Position numbers and translations under genes: made by a program
Assembly (NCBI GenBank): GCA_965220415.1
Contig: OZ244829.1
Coordinates: 6,089,065 to 6,153,064, forward strand
Length of the DNA stretch: 64,000 nt
Direction of reading: 5' to 3'
Source: JAJDTR01 sp965220415
GTDB lineage: Bacteria; Poribacteria; WGA-4E; JAJDTR01
The notes under the pieces: model-generated
What the model saw: only the letters and a program-made list of their open reading frames with translations
Database searches by the model: none
What the model was told of the DNA's origin: nothing
In this document: positions 32,933 to 43,915 of the stretch, one piece after another
Position numbering within the stretch: position 1 is the first letter of the stretch
How the letters are laid out: every line of letters begins with the position of its first letter

Positions 32933-35254
32933 ATGCCTATTACCGAAACGGAAACTTCGACGCTAGACACCGTTCCCGGTGCGATTGAGGAAGTACTACG
33001 GAATGAAGGGATTGACATCCCAACTGTGCGCTTTGCCGCGAGGACCGATGTCGAGCCCGACGGATCTTTTGGTGAAGGCTGGTTTGTATTGACCGAAATG
33101 GACGTGTTGGCGCTCGACGCAACAGGAAAAATCCTGCATCGTGTTCCATATAAGGGGGTAACCGGCATACGGGCGGAAGCGGTTGTTGATGGCGGCATCC
33201 TTGTTCTGGAGAAAGAGGCGGACGCTCTTGATTTCCTCCAATATTCCAACGGACTTGCGCCGAAGTTCGGATACATCGCACAGTTCCTGAGTGAAGAAAT
33301 CGAACATCTGCAAGGGAAACGAGAAGAAGCACCGGTTTGGGACTATAAAGAAGAAAAGAAATTCTGCCAAACATGCGGCTTGCCACTACGAGATGAGTTT
33401 TCGCCTTGTCCCGCGTGTACGAAGAAGCATCGCGTGCTGCTACGGATCCTGGGCTATCTCAAGCCGTACAAGGCGGCAACAGCATTGTTAATCCTCTTCG
33501 TACTTGGTACTACCGTACTTTCCATTGTGCCTCCCTACTTTTCTCGCATCTTGGTCGATGATGTACTGGAGTTGAACGATGCTGCCAGAGTAGTGGGAGA
33601 GGTTTCAGAGACGCGTTTGGGTCAATTGTTTCGAGAGATTCAAATCGCTTCCATTGCTTTGGCTGTCGCGGTCGGATGCCTACTGGTAGTTTACATTATA
33701 GCGATGCTCACTGACGTCTTTCTTGGTCGCTTGAGCGCATGGTTGACGCTTCGTCTGACAGCAGATATCCGAGTCCAAGTTTATAGTCGACTTCACAGCC
33801 TCGCCATACGATTCTTCGATAAACGCAAGACGGGGACGGTAATTTCCCACATCACGGAAGACAGCCAGCGTCTCCAATGGTTTCTACTAGACTTTCTTCA
33901 ATTTGTTGCTGTCGATGTGTTGGTGATTTTCGGAATTGGAATTATGCTTTTCTCAATGAACTGGCGATTAGCCTGCTTCATCCTGATTCCGATCCCTCTG
34001 ATTGTCATAGGAGCGAGATGGTTCTGGAAGAAGGTGCACGATCTATGGCACCGCGCCTGGCGGCGGCGATCCAAACTGTTTGATGTCGTGAACGACTCAA
34101 TATCGGGCATCAGAGTCGTTCGGGCATTTGGTAGGCAAACGGGAGAAATAGGCAGGTTCTCAACCGCGAACGAGGACGCCCGGCATTACGACACCTATGC
34201 CGAAACCGTATGGGCGACATACTATCCGCCACTGGCATTCGCCGTATCGCTCGGAAGCCTTATCGCTTGGTATGTTGGTGGTCTTCAGATGATTGCAGGT
34301 GATATGAAGTTGGGTACTCTCTTCGCGTTTCATGCCTACCTGGCAATGTTCTACGGGCCCTTGAGGCATATAAGCCCGTTAATCAATTATGCCTCGCGTG
34401 CGATGACCGCCGCCGAACGAATCTTCGAGGTCATTGATTCCCAACCGGAGCAGCATGACGATGGTACACTTGTTTCAATGCCGGAACTTAACGGGGAAGT
34501 CGAATTTCGTAACATGACCTTCGGCTACGATTCGCACAAACCTGTATTGCAAGATATCAACCTTCATGTAAAGAGCGGTGAAATGATCGGTTTAGTTGGA
34601 CATTCTGGCGCAGGCAAATCAACAATGATTAACCTGGTCTGCCGATTCTATAACCCTGATTCCGGAGGAATCTTCATTGACGGTGAAGACGTTACGAAAA
34701 TTCGACTAGAAGATTTGCGGAGCCAGACCGGGGTTGTGCTTCAAGAACCATTTCTCTTCAGTGGCAGCATAGCGGAAAACATCTCCTATGCAAAACCGGA
34801 CGCGACGATGGAAGAAATCATCGCAGCGGCGAAGGCTGCAAACGCGCACGAATTTATTGTGAAATTTCCCGACGGCTATGACGCGGAAGTCGGCGAGCGA
34901 GGAGGGCAACTTTCGGGAGGCGAACGCCAACGTATCTCAATCGCGCGGGCAATCCTGCACAATCCGCGCATCCTGATTCTGGACGAGGCTACCTCATCGG
35001 TTGACGTGCAGACGGAAAAGAAGATTCAACAAGCAATCGATCGGCTTGTTCAAAACCGGACGACTTTTGCAATCGCGCATCGCCTCTCAACTTTGCGTAG
35101 TGCCGACCGACTCTTTGTCATCGAAAAGGGACGAGGTGTTGAATGTGGATCTCACGAAGAGCTAATGGAACAGAAAGGAATATATTATAACCTCGTAGAA
35201 ACACAACGGCAGGCATCTGAGATTCGCTCCGCAGCGCAAATGGTCGAACGGTAA
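32933..35254 (+). CDS. ABC exporter (TMD-NBD fusion) with N-terminal zinc ribbon
   Basis: The start is ATG 32933 (GGGAGA six bases upstream); a TTG ten codons earlier is less likely. The 773-residue protein has an N-terminal region of about 140 residues (DTVPGAIEEVLRNEGIDI), then a zinc ribbon CQTCGLPLRDEFSPCPAC. Six membrane segments (about 180-480) follow, then a nucleotide-binding domain with Walker A GHSGAGKST, signature LSGGERQR, Walker B ILILDEATSS and the H-loop IAHRLST. It is an MsbA-like exporter, probably a homodimer. The neighbouring DUF1854 gene is a known companion of such transporters. Substrate unknown. Confidence 0.9.
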   Translation: MPITETETSTLDTVPGAIEEVLRNEGIDIPTVRFAARTDVEPDGSFGEGWFVLTEMDVLALDATGKILHRVPYKGVTGIRAEAVVDGGILVLEKEADALDFLQYSNGLAPKFGYIAQFLSEEIEHLQGKREEAPVWDYKEEKKFCQTCGLPLRDEFSPCPACTKKHRVLLRILGYLKPYKAATALLILFVLGTTVLSIVPPYFSRILVDDVLELNDAARVVGEVSETRLGQLFREIQIASIALAVAVGCLLVVYIIAMLTDVFLGRLSAWLTLRLTADIRVQVYSRLHSLAIRFFDKRKTGTVISHITEDSQRLQWFLLDFLQFVAVDVLVIFGIGIMLFSMNWRLACFILIPIPLIVIGARWFWKKVHDLWHRAWRRRSKLFDVVNDSISGIRVVRAFGRQTGEIGRFSTANEDARHYDTYAETVWATYYPPLAFAVSLGSLIAWYVGGLQMIAGDMKLGTLFAFHAYLAMFYGPLRHISPLINYASRAMTAAERIFEVIDSQPEQHDDGTLVSMPELNGEVEFRNMTFGYDSHKPVLQDINLHVKSGEMIGLVGHSGAGKSTMINLVCRFYNPDSGGIFIDGEDVTKIRLEDLRSQTGVVLQEPFLFSGSIAENISYAKPDATMEEIIAAAKAANAHEFIVKFPDGYDAEVGERGGQLSGGERQRISIARAILHNPRILILDEATSSVDVQTEKKIQQAIDRLVQNRTTFAIAHRLSTLRSADRLFVIEKGRGVECGSHEELMEQKGIYYNLVETQRQASEIRSAAQMVER

Positions 35255-35508
35255 CGAAAAGGTTGATGGAGCGGTTCAATTCACGGCGGGGCCAGAATTC
35301 CGCTGTCACCACACCACTGTCCATCGTTAATGCAACGAAGAATTATACATATGTGAATTGCGTTATGCGCTTTGTGGAAGCGATCAACCGACCGGACAGG
35401 GGGGCGATAGCTAATCCTGATAGTGAATCCCGCGCGATAGAGATCTCCTTCCTTGTCGCGATTACCTTTGCGGGGCTGCCGAGGATTGAATAGTTTGGAG
35501 GGCAATCT

Positions 35509-36084
35509 ATGAATAGTGAGAAACAGGACATGCGAGAAAAGTCTCTTGGCGGTGGCTCAAAATCAGTGCCAAGACTTGATTTTGACGACGACGACTTTAC
35601 GCCGAAATATTTAAACCCCGAGAAGATACGGCTGTTTCGTTCGCCAATGGGATCTCCGCGCTTGGAAATTCGGGATGAAATGTGCTATCCACGGGTAACG
35701 TTTCGGCGAATTCGCCCCCTTTGCGACCCTGAACACTATATTTCGTTCGGTGCCGGAGATGAAGCGGAAATCGGCATTGTCGTAAACCCCTCTGAGCTAG
35801 ATTCTGAAAGTCTTAATATTGTTCGTGAGGAACTCGACAAGCAATACTTCACTCCCGTCATCACCAAAATCCGCCGGGTAAAAGAGCGATTTGGCGTCCA
35901 CGAATGGGAAACGGATACATCACGGGGGCGTATCACCTTCTCTGTGCAGGGGCTGCACCAAAATATCAAACAGGTTCCGCCGGCACGGATTCTCGTGACT
36001 GATGTTCGAGGAAATCGTTACGATCTTCCCGATTACCGAAAACTGGATCCAGTCAGCTTCCATCAAATCCAGCGGTATCTGTAG
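35509..36084 (+). CDS. DUF1854 protein, companion of the ABC exporter
   Basis: The 191-residue protein matches the DUF1854 pattern: CYPRVTFRRIRPLCDPEHYI, EEIGIV-like EIGIVVNPSELD, YFTPVITKIRRVKERFG, and HEWETDTSRGRITFSVQGLH. It is soluble. In other bacteria this family sits next to an ABC exporter with the same zinc-ribbon-type N-terminus, and one named form is linked to cyanophycin metabolism (recalled, not shown here). Here it follows the exporter after a 254-bp gap that holds a GCGATAG repeat. Start ATG 35509 has GGAGG upstream. No cyanophycin gene is in the window. Confidence 0.85.
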   Translation: MNSEKQDMREKSLGGGSKSVPRLDFDDDDFTPKYLNPEKIRLFRSPMGSPRLEIRDEMCYPRVTFRRIRPLCDPEHYISFGAGDEAEIGIVVNPSELDSESLNIVREELDKQYFTPVITKIRRVKERFGVHEWETDTSRGRITFSVQGLHQNIKQVPPARILVTDVRGNRYDLPDYRKLDPVSFHQIQRYL

Positions 36085-36608
36085 CTGATGAGGAAATTAA
36101 ATCCTATAGTCATTGACGCTAAAGATTCCAAATATAGGACGTCCTCAGTTTGGTTTGTAGTAGCGGTCAGGTGAGGCAATAAATTGATCGAGTAAATGGG
36201 GAGTGACCAAGTAAGTGAGCAACGAACAATCAACCGAACGGATAGTGAGGGCGATAGAAATTCCATGGAGATTTCAAGGCGATAAAGGTCCCATAGCCAG
36301 CCCCGATAGAAATCCGTTAATTCGTTTTCTGTAGGCAGCCCGCCCAGCGATAAGTGAGGACGATAGAGATTTCTCAGCCTTTCATAGCACCAGAGGTGCG
36401 AAAGGTGTGTAGAAGCATCGAAAACTGCAGGGACGCCAAAATATAATGAATCGATCTACGTGCGAATACTCTCAATTTTTGTATGTTTTGGTGTATATCG
36501 CCATCGCCGATTGACACACAATCATTAAGTATGTGTGAGTATGAGGGTAAATGGCTATAAACGAAGCATTCCCCCTACTGAACGCAACTCCGTGCGATTT
36601 TTCGATTG
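36085..36608. repeat. Intergenic region with GCGATAG-ATCCC repeat array
   Basis: No gene is supported. At 36183-36320 are several units in a row: GATAGTGAGGGCGATAGAAA, then GGCGATAAAGGTCCC, then CCCCGATAGAAATCC. Confidence 0.65.
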
Positions 36609-37301
36609 TTATGAGCAAACTCGATAATGGAGAAAAATCTCGCTGTCAACCACGTGATGGTCCAACAATTCCAGTTCGATTAAGTCGATAAAGTTGAACC
36701 CTGCTCCCCCAACAGGGGTTGGAACATCGCGTCCACCGATTATTCGTGGAGACAGTGTGAGATAGATCTCGTCGATGAGGTGTTCGCGAAACATAGCGAA
36801 GTTGACCTGTCCTCCCCCTTCAATCAGTAAGTTTTTTACGCCATACGTCCGCGCCAAAATTTCAACAATCTGTGGGAAATCAACTTCGTCATTCCCCGCA
36901 ATATGTACGGCATCTGCTACACTGTCCAAAATTTTCAGGCGATTCGCGGGGATACGCTTCGTAGTAAAAACGAGAGCTAGCGCGCCGTTTGGCTGGAACA
37001 TACGAGCAGATTCCGGTACGCTGCCGGTACCGCTAACAATCACTTTGATTGGCTGGGGTGACAGACCGCGTTTAACACGCTCGTCTTTGTAGATTCCGTC
37101 TTCCGTGAACGTTGGATCGTCCGCAACAATTGTTCCTGCGCCCACAAGGATAGCATCCGCGCGAGTTCGAATCTCTCTCAGTCGGACTTTGTCGGCGCTG
37201 CCTGTAAAGCGGGGCCCCGTGCCATCACGCGTTGAAATCTTTCCGTCAAGACTCATCGCCATGTTTAAGAAGACATGCGGTTTGCGACGCAGGTTTGACA
37301 T
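36609..37301 (-). CDS. RibD C-terminal-type pyrimidine reductase
   Basis: The 230-residue protein is one RibD_C (DHFR-like) domain: KPHVFLNMAMSLDGKIST, RTRADAILVGAGTIVADDPT, and LLIEGGGQVNFAMF with the typical EGGG. It would reduce a ribosylamino-pyrimidine in riboflavin-type pathways, using NAD(P)H. No deaminase domain is fused to it. Without its genome context it could be a riboflavin enzyme or a paralogue of another pathway. Start ATG 37301 (MSNLRRKP) lies next to a weak purine stretch. No other riboflavin gene is near. Confidence 0.85.
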   Translation of the reverse strand: MSNLRRKPHVFLNMAMSLDGKISTRDGTGPRFTGSADKVRLREIRTRADAILVGAGTIVADDPTFTEDGIYKDERVKRGLSPQPIKVIVSGTGSVPESARMFQPNGALALVFTTKRIPANRLKILDSVADAVHIAGNDEVDFPQIVEILARTYGVKNLLIEGGGQVNFAMFREHLIDEIYLTLSPRIIGGRDVPTPVGGAGFNFIDLIELELLDHHVVDSEIFLHYRVCS

Positions 37302-37699
37302 CTATTGAAAACCAATAGGGATGATAAGCTCGACTTTGTACATTTAAGTGGTATAACAGGCGGTGTCAATCAAGCGTTGAAGAAAATCAGGGGAGATTTT
37401 AACCATCTGTTTTTTTGGTTGACCATTGAAAAAGTCTCAGCGGTTTCTAGTGCCATCACAGCGGGGCAAAATGCCCCGCCTACGGGGTTGGTTTTGCGCG
37501 GCTTTCCGTACAATCCAACCGTCGTACTTTTGTACAAAGTCGAACTTACGTCCGATGACGTTTGGACTACTACTGTCATTAAACTCCGACAATCAAGGTA
37601 TTCGCATAACTCTCAGTTCGGACGAAGTCAGCTATCAATTCTTGCCATATCTTCTTAGAAAATGAACCACGTTAGTTCCGGTGTGCACATCGTGATTTA
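37302..37699. repeat. Intergenic region with a palindromic REP-like element
   Basis: No gene is supported. GCGGGGCAAAATGCCCCGCC at 37461-37480, followed by TACGGGG, is the inverted relative of the element at 8630-8665. Confidence 0.6.
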
Positions 37700-40600
37700 T
37701 CAGCGCAAGATTGCAAGTCTACCAACCCTTTCGATTTCCCGATTTTCCGACTCAACGGTAACCCTGTAAAAGTAGGTACCGTTAGCTAAGCGGTCCCCAT
37801 CTTCGTCGCGCCCATCCCAGTATGTTTCGTTGTAGCCCCGACGCGCCGACGCGTCGGGAATCGTGCGAACTAGCCTGCCGGCGATAGAGTATATCTTGAT
37901 GGTAACATGCTCCGGGCTCTGCACGAAATTGTAGGTGAAGAAGGTACCGGTACGTATTGGATTGGGAACGTTCCACACTTCTTCAATCTCTACAGCTTCG
38001 TCAAGCTGAAAACGGAATACCTCTCCTTCGTGGGTATTTCCACTCGTGTCGCTCGCGAAGATTTGAATGTGGTACTCGCCGTTAGCCAGACTCGGTGCAT
38101 AGACAATAGTACCTTCTTCGGGCTGCGTTTCATTAAACACCAAGTCGTATGCCTCGCGAGGAAGCGAGCCAAATTCGCCATCCGCTTTGCCAAACGAGAA
38201 TTGTATGTTGGAAGAATCTAATCCGTAATCATCGACTAGTCCGACCTCAATCTTGGGCTGCTCATGCAGAGTCATTCCGTCCGTTAAGAGTTCCTGATTT
38301 AAGCGGATTTCAACTTCCGGGGGTTCTATATCAGGTGGATCCTCCACAATGAGAATGAACTCGCTATATCCGCCATCGTATCCAAGCTCATTCCCGTTCA
38401 AATCTTTTGCCCAGAGTCGATGGAGATAGCGACCTACGGAAAGAACAGGGGCGTAGACAATCGTAACCGGTGTGACTTGTTCCGGATTAGTTATTGTGAA
38501 TTTGGTAATTTCCTTGAATGGTCCGCCATTCTTGCTAACGATAAACCGGAATGCATCCATATCAATTCCATTCAAATCTTCAAGAATCACGGAGATTTGT
38601 GGCCGAGGTGAAATCACACTTCCGGAATTCAGCGGTTTGCCATCGACCCATAACTTGAGCTTGGGCGCACCTGTGTCCGAATTTGCCATGAGCGCGAACG
38701 GATTGAAATCGGACACCTCGGCGGATATCGTGCCGACTGTTTTGGTGCTGAACTTAAATTTGTCGCCATACGCAAACGGTTCGTCACCGAGCGCAATCAA
38801 CACCTCAATGCCAGGATCACTGATGAATAGTGGCTCATCAACCGACCCGAGTAGGATCTCGCCGTTCACCATACCATCAGAAAGGTCTAATCTCTCATGA
38901 ATCTCAAATGTCCGATCGTCTCTAAAGAGAATCAGCCAATCCCCGAGTCGGAATTTGTCCCCGGATTCAATCGATAAGTTAAGTTCCGGAATCCCATTAC
39001 CGCGGTTGCTATTCCTAATCTCGGACACATATAAACGGTCAAACCGATCCAATTTGGTTTCAAATGTTAAGATGTCCCCAAATTCAAACGGTCGGCTAAT
39101 ATCAGCCTCCTCCACCCTCTTTATTTCTAGTTGAATTCCGAAGTCGTGATAAACGAAAATCTGACCCGGCTTCCCAAACCTACCTACCTGCTCGATGACA
39201 CTACTATCCGTTCGACGTAGCCGAACTATGTAATGTTCCGAATCTACAAAAAGTATGATCCACTCGCCTAAGGGAGTACGTTCTGGATCAATTCGAATCG
39301 CTGAATCCTGCAACTCGTAGAGATTTCTGTTTCTATTCTGTGCCGGCGTTAGAAATCTCTCCTTCAAAAGATCCCCGTTTTCCTGATAGTGGATTGTTGA
39401 TGGCATCCGCTTCCAAGTATTTGTCTGTTCCTGCCAAGTATAGATACCCATGTTACTCATGGCGTCGCCTAGGCTGTTGGCGTCACGAGGTGGTTGCAAG
39501 CTAAGTTGGTCGTTAAGGTAATCGCTTTCAAATCGAAATCTAACTTCAACGGGCAGCTTAAGTTGCATAACTGTTGAAGGCAGGTTGATTTCATAAGCCT
39601 GAAAGGCGCCGGCGTCTTGACGAATGAGTGTGTTTTGCACACTTGCCGGCCGGGGAATAGGTACGATCCTTAGGTCCGGCTGCGAGGAGACGGGAGCCTC
39701 AAGGGCATCAACGGATAGCGTTGTTGGTTTTAATGAACCAACTGTGAAAAAAGCTTCGAATACTCGATCTAAACTGGCGCATGTGAGTTCACTTTCCGGT
39801 TGCAATGTAAACTCGTTAACATCAAAGGAAAAATCCCCCTTGTTATCCGCGGATTGTACTTCATCAAGTGCTCCGAAAACCCTATTCTCCGGAGCGTGGT
39901 CTGGCGGTGTAGGATCGACAAAAACATGTATTTCGTGGTGCCCTCGCGAAAGTGGTTCGTTCAAAGTTAAAACGGCGGTTACTTGCTGATGAGTGGTGTC
40001 TCCAGGCTCCCAATCATTCGTGTTCACCACTACCTTCCCGATTACCTTCGCGTCCCGGTCAATCTGGTAATCCACATTTCGGTCGGGATCCCCCTCCGTA
40101 AACCAGACTTCAACATCTACTGGGACGTCATTGCCCCCATCGTTAATCAAATCCGCCATCAGGACGGGCACGTTATCGTCCTCCAAACGTAAATAGCGAA
40201 TAGACGCGTCGTCGATTGGATTCGGAGCAATAGCGAGATTGGCGTTAGCCGGTACCTTTACCGTTTTTCGCTCTGTTTCCGATGGATAATAAACAACATT
40301 ATTGCCTTGGTCCGTCGCGAGAATCTGGTAGATAACTGACCGATTAGCCTTCGGAAGTGGAATTGGGGATTGTAGTCGCCACCACTGTCCTCCGTTGATT
40401 ACGGGAACCGAATATTGCGGATCGGGAACCATGGGCGTGGTATGCGTCTTGTATTCAGCGGTATCGTGCCAAACTGCTTCGACGGACTTGATGCCGGCTC
40501 GTCCCGCATCATCCGCAATGTGTAAATGGAGACTTAGAGCATTGGCTTCTTCTGTGTCCAATTCCTCTCGTACGTCATGAAATATCGGCTGGTCCGTCCA

Positions 40601-43600
40601 AAACTCCGCACCGCCTATAGCCGTGTGCTCGCCATCGCTTGCGAAGAGTCGGACAATGCCGCGTCCAGCGGTCACACCAAGCGGCACATCAAAGCGAATG
40701 GTGCCAAAGTCACCTTTCCAAACATTAAGATTGTCCTGCCGCATGGACAGATCGTTGTACGGATCTTCGTCAAAACTATTTGCGTATAACACTGCCGCCG
40801 ACAGCCGATCTACACTAAAGTCAGTCGCTTTTAGGAATCTATTCTTACCCGTGGCTAAGGCAATCCCATTACGTCCAACTGAATTCTGCTTAACAACCAA
40901 TTGCTTGCTAGAATTCAACGCAGAGTCATCTAATTCGACTTTTATCTCCAGATCCGGTAGTGCCAACCGCGTCGCCGGATCCCCGAAGAGGGTGTATTGT
41001 TCGGCTCCGGGAATCCAGCTCAGTCTGTTATTGCTTATTGCGCTTCCGATAAACTGGATCTTCGCATCAGCAGTTATAGCGCCGAGAGTTGATGGTTTCA
41101 CGCTGAATATGGAGTTGAATAGATCCTCATCAAACACGGCATTCGCGGTAGCAAAGGTCAGGCGTGTGGCACTCAACGTGCCAATTGCTCCATGTCTTCC
41201 TATCATGAATTCTTCACTCAAACTGCGCTTGCCGAACTCGAGAGGTTTGTCAAATTGCCCATTGAGACAGGTCGTCGTCACGACAAAGGGAAGGTGTTCA
41301 TTCCTCAACTTTGAAATATTCTCAATGCGAAATATGCCTTCATCTGCCCATGTTTCGGACCCGCCATGCCCTGCGTATTCGAGGATCAGCAGACCTTCAT
41401 TAATAGCTTGGATAATTAGCCCGTTTGTACGGTGAGGACTCTCTATTCTCCTCAGATAGATTTCACGTGTATCGTAAGCAATTGGAATAAATTCCTTGAT
41501 GAGACGATTGCGACTTTCTTCGAAAATCCAGTCAATACTGTTACTCTTTTCGTCATCTGAAACTTGGGCAAGAGTACGCTGCCATACGCCAAGTTCTGGG
41601 TTTTGTTCATAATCGATCAGTTTCTTCACCATGGTGTCGAGCTCACGTGGGTATTGAACGGACAATCGTCCAATGAACATGTCCGGCAGCGTATCATCTC
41701 CGACGACGGTGACAAATCGATGATCCATTGACGTTTCGCCGCTAACCGGTGCCCATCCGTGAATTGTGGGGACATAGATGGGATACAGATTAAAACTCCT
41801 GTTATCCAGTCGATAGAGCGCGACAGTTGCCCTCTTGTAATCGTAATGCGCATCGCCAACGAGTAGGACATAGGATGGAGCCGGTTGTTGCCAACTGGTG
41901 TATGCGTAGCGTAAGAAGTGTTGGATTGCAAACGGGCTAAAGATACCGTGATTGAACTGTTCATACACATCGTCAATGTCTACAACAGCAACAGAATACC
42001 CCTGAGAACGTCGAAACTCCACCAGAGGTTGTATGCTTTCAATAAAATCTTTGTGGCTGATTACAATGTAATCGGCTTGATTGGCAGGGTCTCTGAGTTC
42101 CTCCGGCTTGGCTGGCACAATCCTGGTGGCACTTAGGTAAGCGCGGTTATCAAGCACAAAATAACTTGATGGTTGAGTGACCACATCCTCGAACGTGACT
42201 TGAAAATCAAGGCTGGACGTGCGACTAATTCTCCCGTTTACGAGTTTTGCATCGATGCTGCCGTTGTGTATCTTATAGATATCAATGTCGTCGGTGCGTA
42301 AATTTTCGACACGATATCGCACAATTCCGTTAGATTCAGGCTCTGTGGTGGAGTTAAACTCTAATGCTCCGGATAAAGCCTTGAAACTATGCCAATAATC
42401 CAATTCAAACCAATCAACGTAAAACTCAACCTCGTCTGTAGACAAACGAGAATTATCTTCAGCAATCACGGTTAATGTATTGGTCGAATCATGGACGAGA
42501 AACTGACGCTGTTGAAATTCATGAATCGTCAAGAGATCGTCTTGCCTTCTCCAGTCCTGAGTTCTCGCGATCCACTTATTGTTGAGAAGTAACCTTGCTT
42601 TGTGAGTAAAAAGCGAGGCGCCTTGAAGTCTGACACGGATCGTTGCGGGACGATTTATCAATTTGCGCGGGATGGCACCCGGGGTGTTGATGGGAAATCC
42701 CTTGCTGTCTCCCGCCTTAAAACTAGCCCAAAAGTAGTGATCTGCCAGTTCTAAACGGGCATCGGCCGCCTCTAAAGAATTATGAAAGATGTCTCTTTCA
42801 AAGCGTTCTGTTTTCAGGAATGCCAGCGGGGCGCTTGCGCCGCGTGTTTTTAGCTGGGCGTCTCTAACTCCCACGCGTGAGTTCTCAAGACCATTCCAAG
42901 ATAGCCAGTATACATTTGTCTCGGTAAATTTGTTTCCAACAAGCTTTTGACCATAGAAGACAATAGAGTCCTCACGATCAAACTTGCCGTCTTCTGCTTT
43001 ATCAACGACGTAAACGCCTACCATGCGCCCATTGTTTTCAATCTTTATCGTCTCTAAATCAATCTGTGAAGGATCTGCGCCCGCCCGTTCAAGCCTGTGA
43101 TAAGCAATTCGAAACATACCTGTGCGCGTAATCGCGAGTTTGTATCTTTGCTCCTTATTTCCTTGTGCAAACGCGGAGGCTAGTTGAGCCCGCGACTGTC
43201 GTACCAATCGCCATGCCTTGGCTTGGTTGTAATTGAGCAGCCTCGTTTGAAACAGTTCCTCAAACGCTCTTGATGGCTGGTAGGTGGTAAACGCCTGAGA
43301 ATCGGAGGAAACCGGTTGATTGAAATCAATTCGGATCTGTAATTCCCGACAGATTTTGAGTTTCGACAACTGGGGGTTATATTGAATAGGATGAATCTGA
43401 AGTTGCGCTACACGCTGATCTCGGATAAATCCCACCGGAACCACCTCTACCAAATGTGTTGGATAGAAACGATTTTGGCGATAGAAATCCGTGTTTGGCT
43501 CATATCGAACCGCGGACGGGACAGGCGAATCTTCGGATTGGCGAACAACATCGGACTGAACGGGCAGGATTTTCTTGGTAGAGCGAGTCTCAATTCGGGA

Positions 43601-43915
43601 GTTGATAATGGTGGCTTGAGGAACTTCGCGGACCGGTATGCCAATTAACTGTGAATGGGTAGGGAGTTTGGGATATCCAACTTTCAGCGTGTGTTGAGCG
43701 CCATTAAAGGATACTTGGGAATAGGTCTGTCCATCAACATTCTCCTCGCTAAACTGTAGTTCGGGCAACTTGATTTCAACGACGAGGCTCGCCGAGTCGG
43801 CATAAACCGTGCGGACGATCGGTTCTGCCCAAGCCGGTACGTTTAAGCAAACGAGGAAGATTAAAGGATAGAGTAGGCGAAATCTAGTGAGGTGGACGCG
43901 AAGCGGCGCGAACAT
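37700..43915 (-). CDS. C25-type peptidase, PorU-like, 2071 residues, exported
   Basis: I start this at ATG 43915 (MFAPLRVHLTRFRLLYPLIF), a clear signal peptide; AGGAGG lies only two bases upstream, so spacing is short. A gingipain/C25 catalytic domain lies about residues 600-950. It contains YVLLVGDAHYDY, the catalytic His in LEYAGHGGSETWADE, and the catalytic Cys in VTTTCLNGQFDKP. This is the PorU-like sortase layout. After it come long beta-rich stretches with Ig-like and CARDB-like parts. The C-terminus is a FlgD-like sorting domain (NVPNPIRTGTFFTYNF to RLAILR). A T9SS sortase cleaves substrate tails and attaches them to the surface. It is unusually long for PorU. Confidence 0.82.
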   Translation of the reverse strand: MFAPLRVHLTRFRLLYPLIFLVCLNVPAWAEPIVRTVYADSASLVVEIKLPELQFSEENVDGQTYSQVSFNGAQHTLKVGYPKLPTHSQLIGIPVREVPQATIINSRIETRSTKKILPVQSDVVRQSEDSPVPSAVRYEPNTDFYRQNRFYPTHLVEVVPVGFIRDQRVAQLQIHPIQYNPQLSKLKICRELQIRIDFNQPVSSDSQAFTTYQPSRAFEELFQTRLLNYNQAKAWRLVRQSRAQLASAFAQGNKEQRYKLAITRTGMFRIAYHRLERAGADPSQIDLETIKIENNGRMVGVYVVDKAEDGKFDREDSIVFYGQKLVGNKFTETNVYWLSWNGLENSRVGVRDAQLKTRGASAPLAFLKTERFERDIFHNSLEAADARLELADHYFWASFKAGDSKGFPINTPGAIPRKLINRPATIRVRLQGASLFTHKARLLLNNKWIARTQDWRRQDDLLTIHEFQQRQFLVHDSTNTLTVIAEDNSRLSTDEVEFYVDWFELDYWHSFKALSGALEFNSTTEPESNGIVRYRVENLRTDDIDIYKIHNGSIDAKLVNGRISRTSSLDFQVTFEDVVTQPSSYFVLDNRAYLSATRIVPAKPEELRDPANQADYIVISHKDFIESIQPLVEFRRSQGYSVAVVDIDDVYEQFNHGIFSPFAIQHFLRYAYTSWQQPAPSYVLLVGDAHYDYKRATVALYRLDNRSFNLYPIYVPTIHGWAPVSGETSMDHRFVTVVGDDTLPDMFIGRLSVQYPRELDTMVKKLIDYEQNPELGVWQRTLAQVSDDEKSNSIDWIFEESRNRLIKEFIPIAYDTREIYLRRIESPHRTNGLIIQAINEGLLILEYAGHGGSETWADEGIFRIENISKLRNEHLPFVVTTTCLNGQFDKPLEFGKRSLSEEFMIGRHGAIGTLSATRLTFATANAVFDEDLFNSIFSVKPSTLGAITADAKIQFIGSAISNNRLSWIPGAEQYTLFGDPATRLALPDLEIKVELDDSALNSSKQLVVKQNSVGRNGIALATGKNRFLKATDFSVDRLSAAVLYANSFDEDPYNDLSMRQDNLNVWKGDFGTIRFDVPLGVTAGRGIVRLFASDGEHTAIGGAEFWTDQPIFHDVREELDTEEANALSLHLHIADDAGRAGIKSVEAVWHDTAEYKTHTTPMVPDPQYSVPVINGGQWWRLQSPIPLPKANRSVIYQILATDQGNNVVYYPSETERKTVKVPANANLAIAPNPIDDASIRYLRLEDDNVPVLMADLINDGGNDVPVDVEVWFTEGDPDRNVDYQIDRDAKVIGKVVVNTNDWEPGDTTHQQVTAVLTLNEPLSRGHHEIHVFVDPTPPDHAPENRVFGALDEVQSADNKGDFSFDVNEFTLQPESELTCASLDRVFEAFFTVGSLKPTTLSVDALEAPVSSQPDLRIVPIPRPASVQNTLIRQDAGAFQAYEINLPSTVMQLKLPVEVRFRFESDYLNDQLSLQPPRDANSLGDAMSNMGIYTWQEQTNTWKRMPSTIHYQENGDLLKERFLTPAQNRNRNLYELQDSAIRIDPERTPLGEWIILFVDSEHYIVRLRRTDSSVIEQVGRFGKPGQIFVYHDFGIQLEIKRVEEADISRPFEFGDILTFETKLDRFDRLYVSEIRNSNRGNGIPELNLSIESGDKFRLGDWLILFRDDRTFEIHERLDLSDGMVNGEILLGSVDEPLFISDPGIEVLIALGDEPFAYGDKFKFSTKTVGTISAEVSDFNPFALMANSDTGAPKLKLWVDGKPLNSGSVISPRPQISVILEDLNGIDMDAFRFIVSKNGGPFKEITKFTITNPEQVTPVTIVYAPVLSVGRYLHRLWAKDLNGNELGYDGGYSEFILIVEDPPDIEPPEVEIRLNQELLTDGMTLHEQPKIEVGLVDDYGLDSSNIQFSFGKADGEFGSLPREAYDLVFNETQPEEGTIVYAPSLANGEYHIQIFASDTSGNTHEGEVFRFQLDEAVEIEEVWNVPNPIRTGTFFTYNFVQSPEHVTIKIYSIAGRLVRTIPDASARRGYNETYWDGRDEDGDRLANGTYFYRVTVESENREIERVGRLAILR

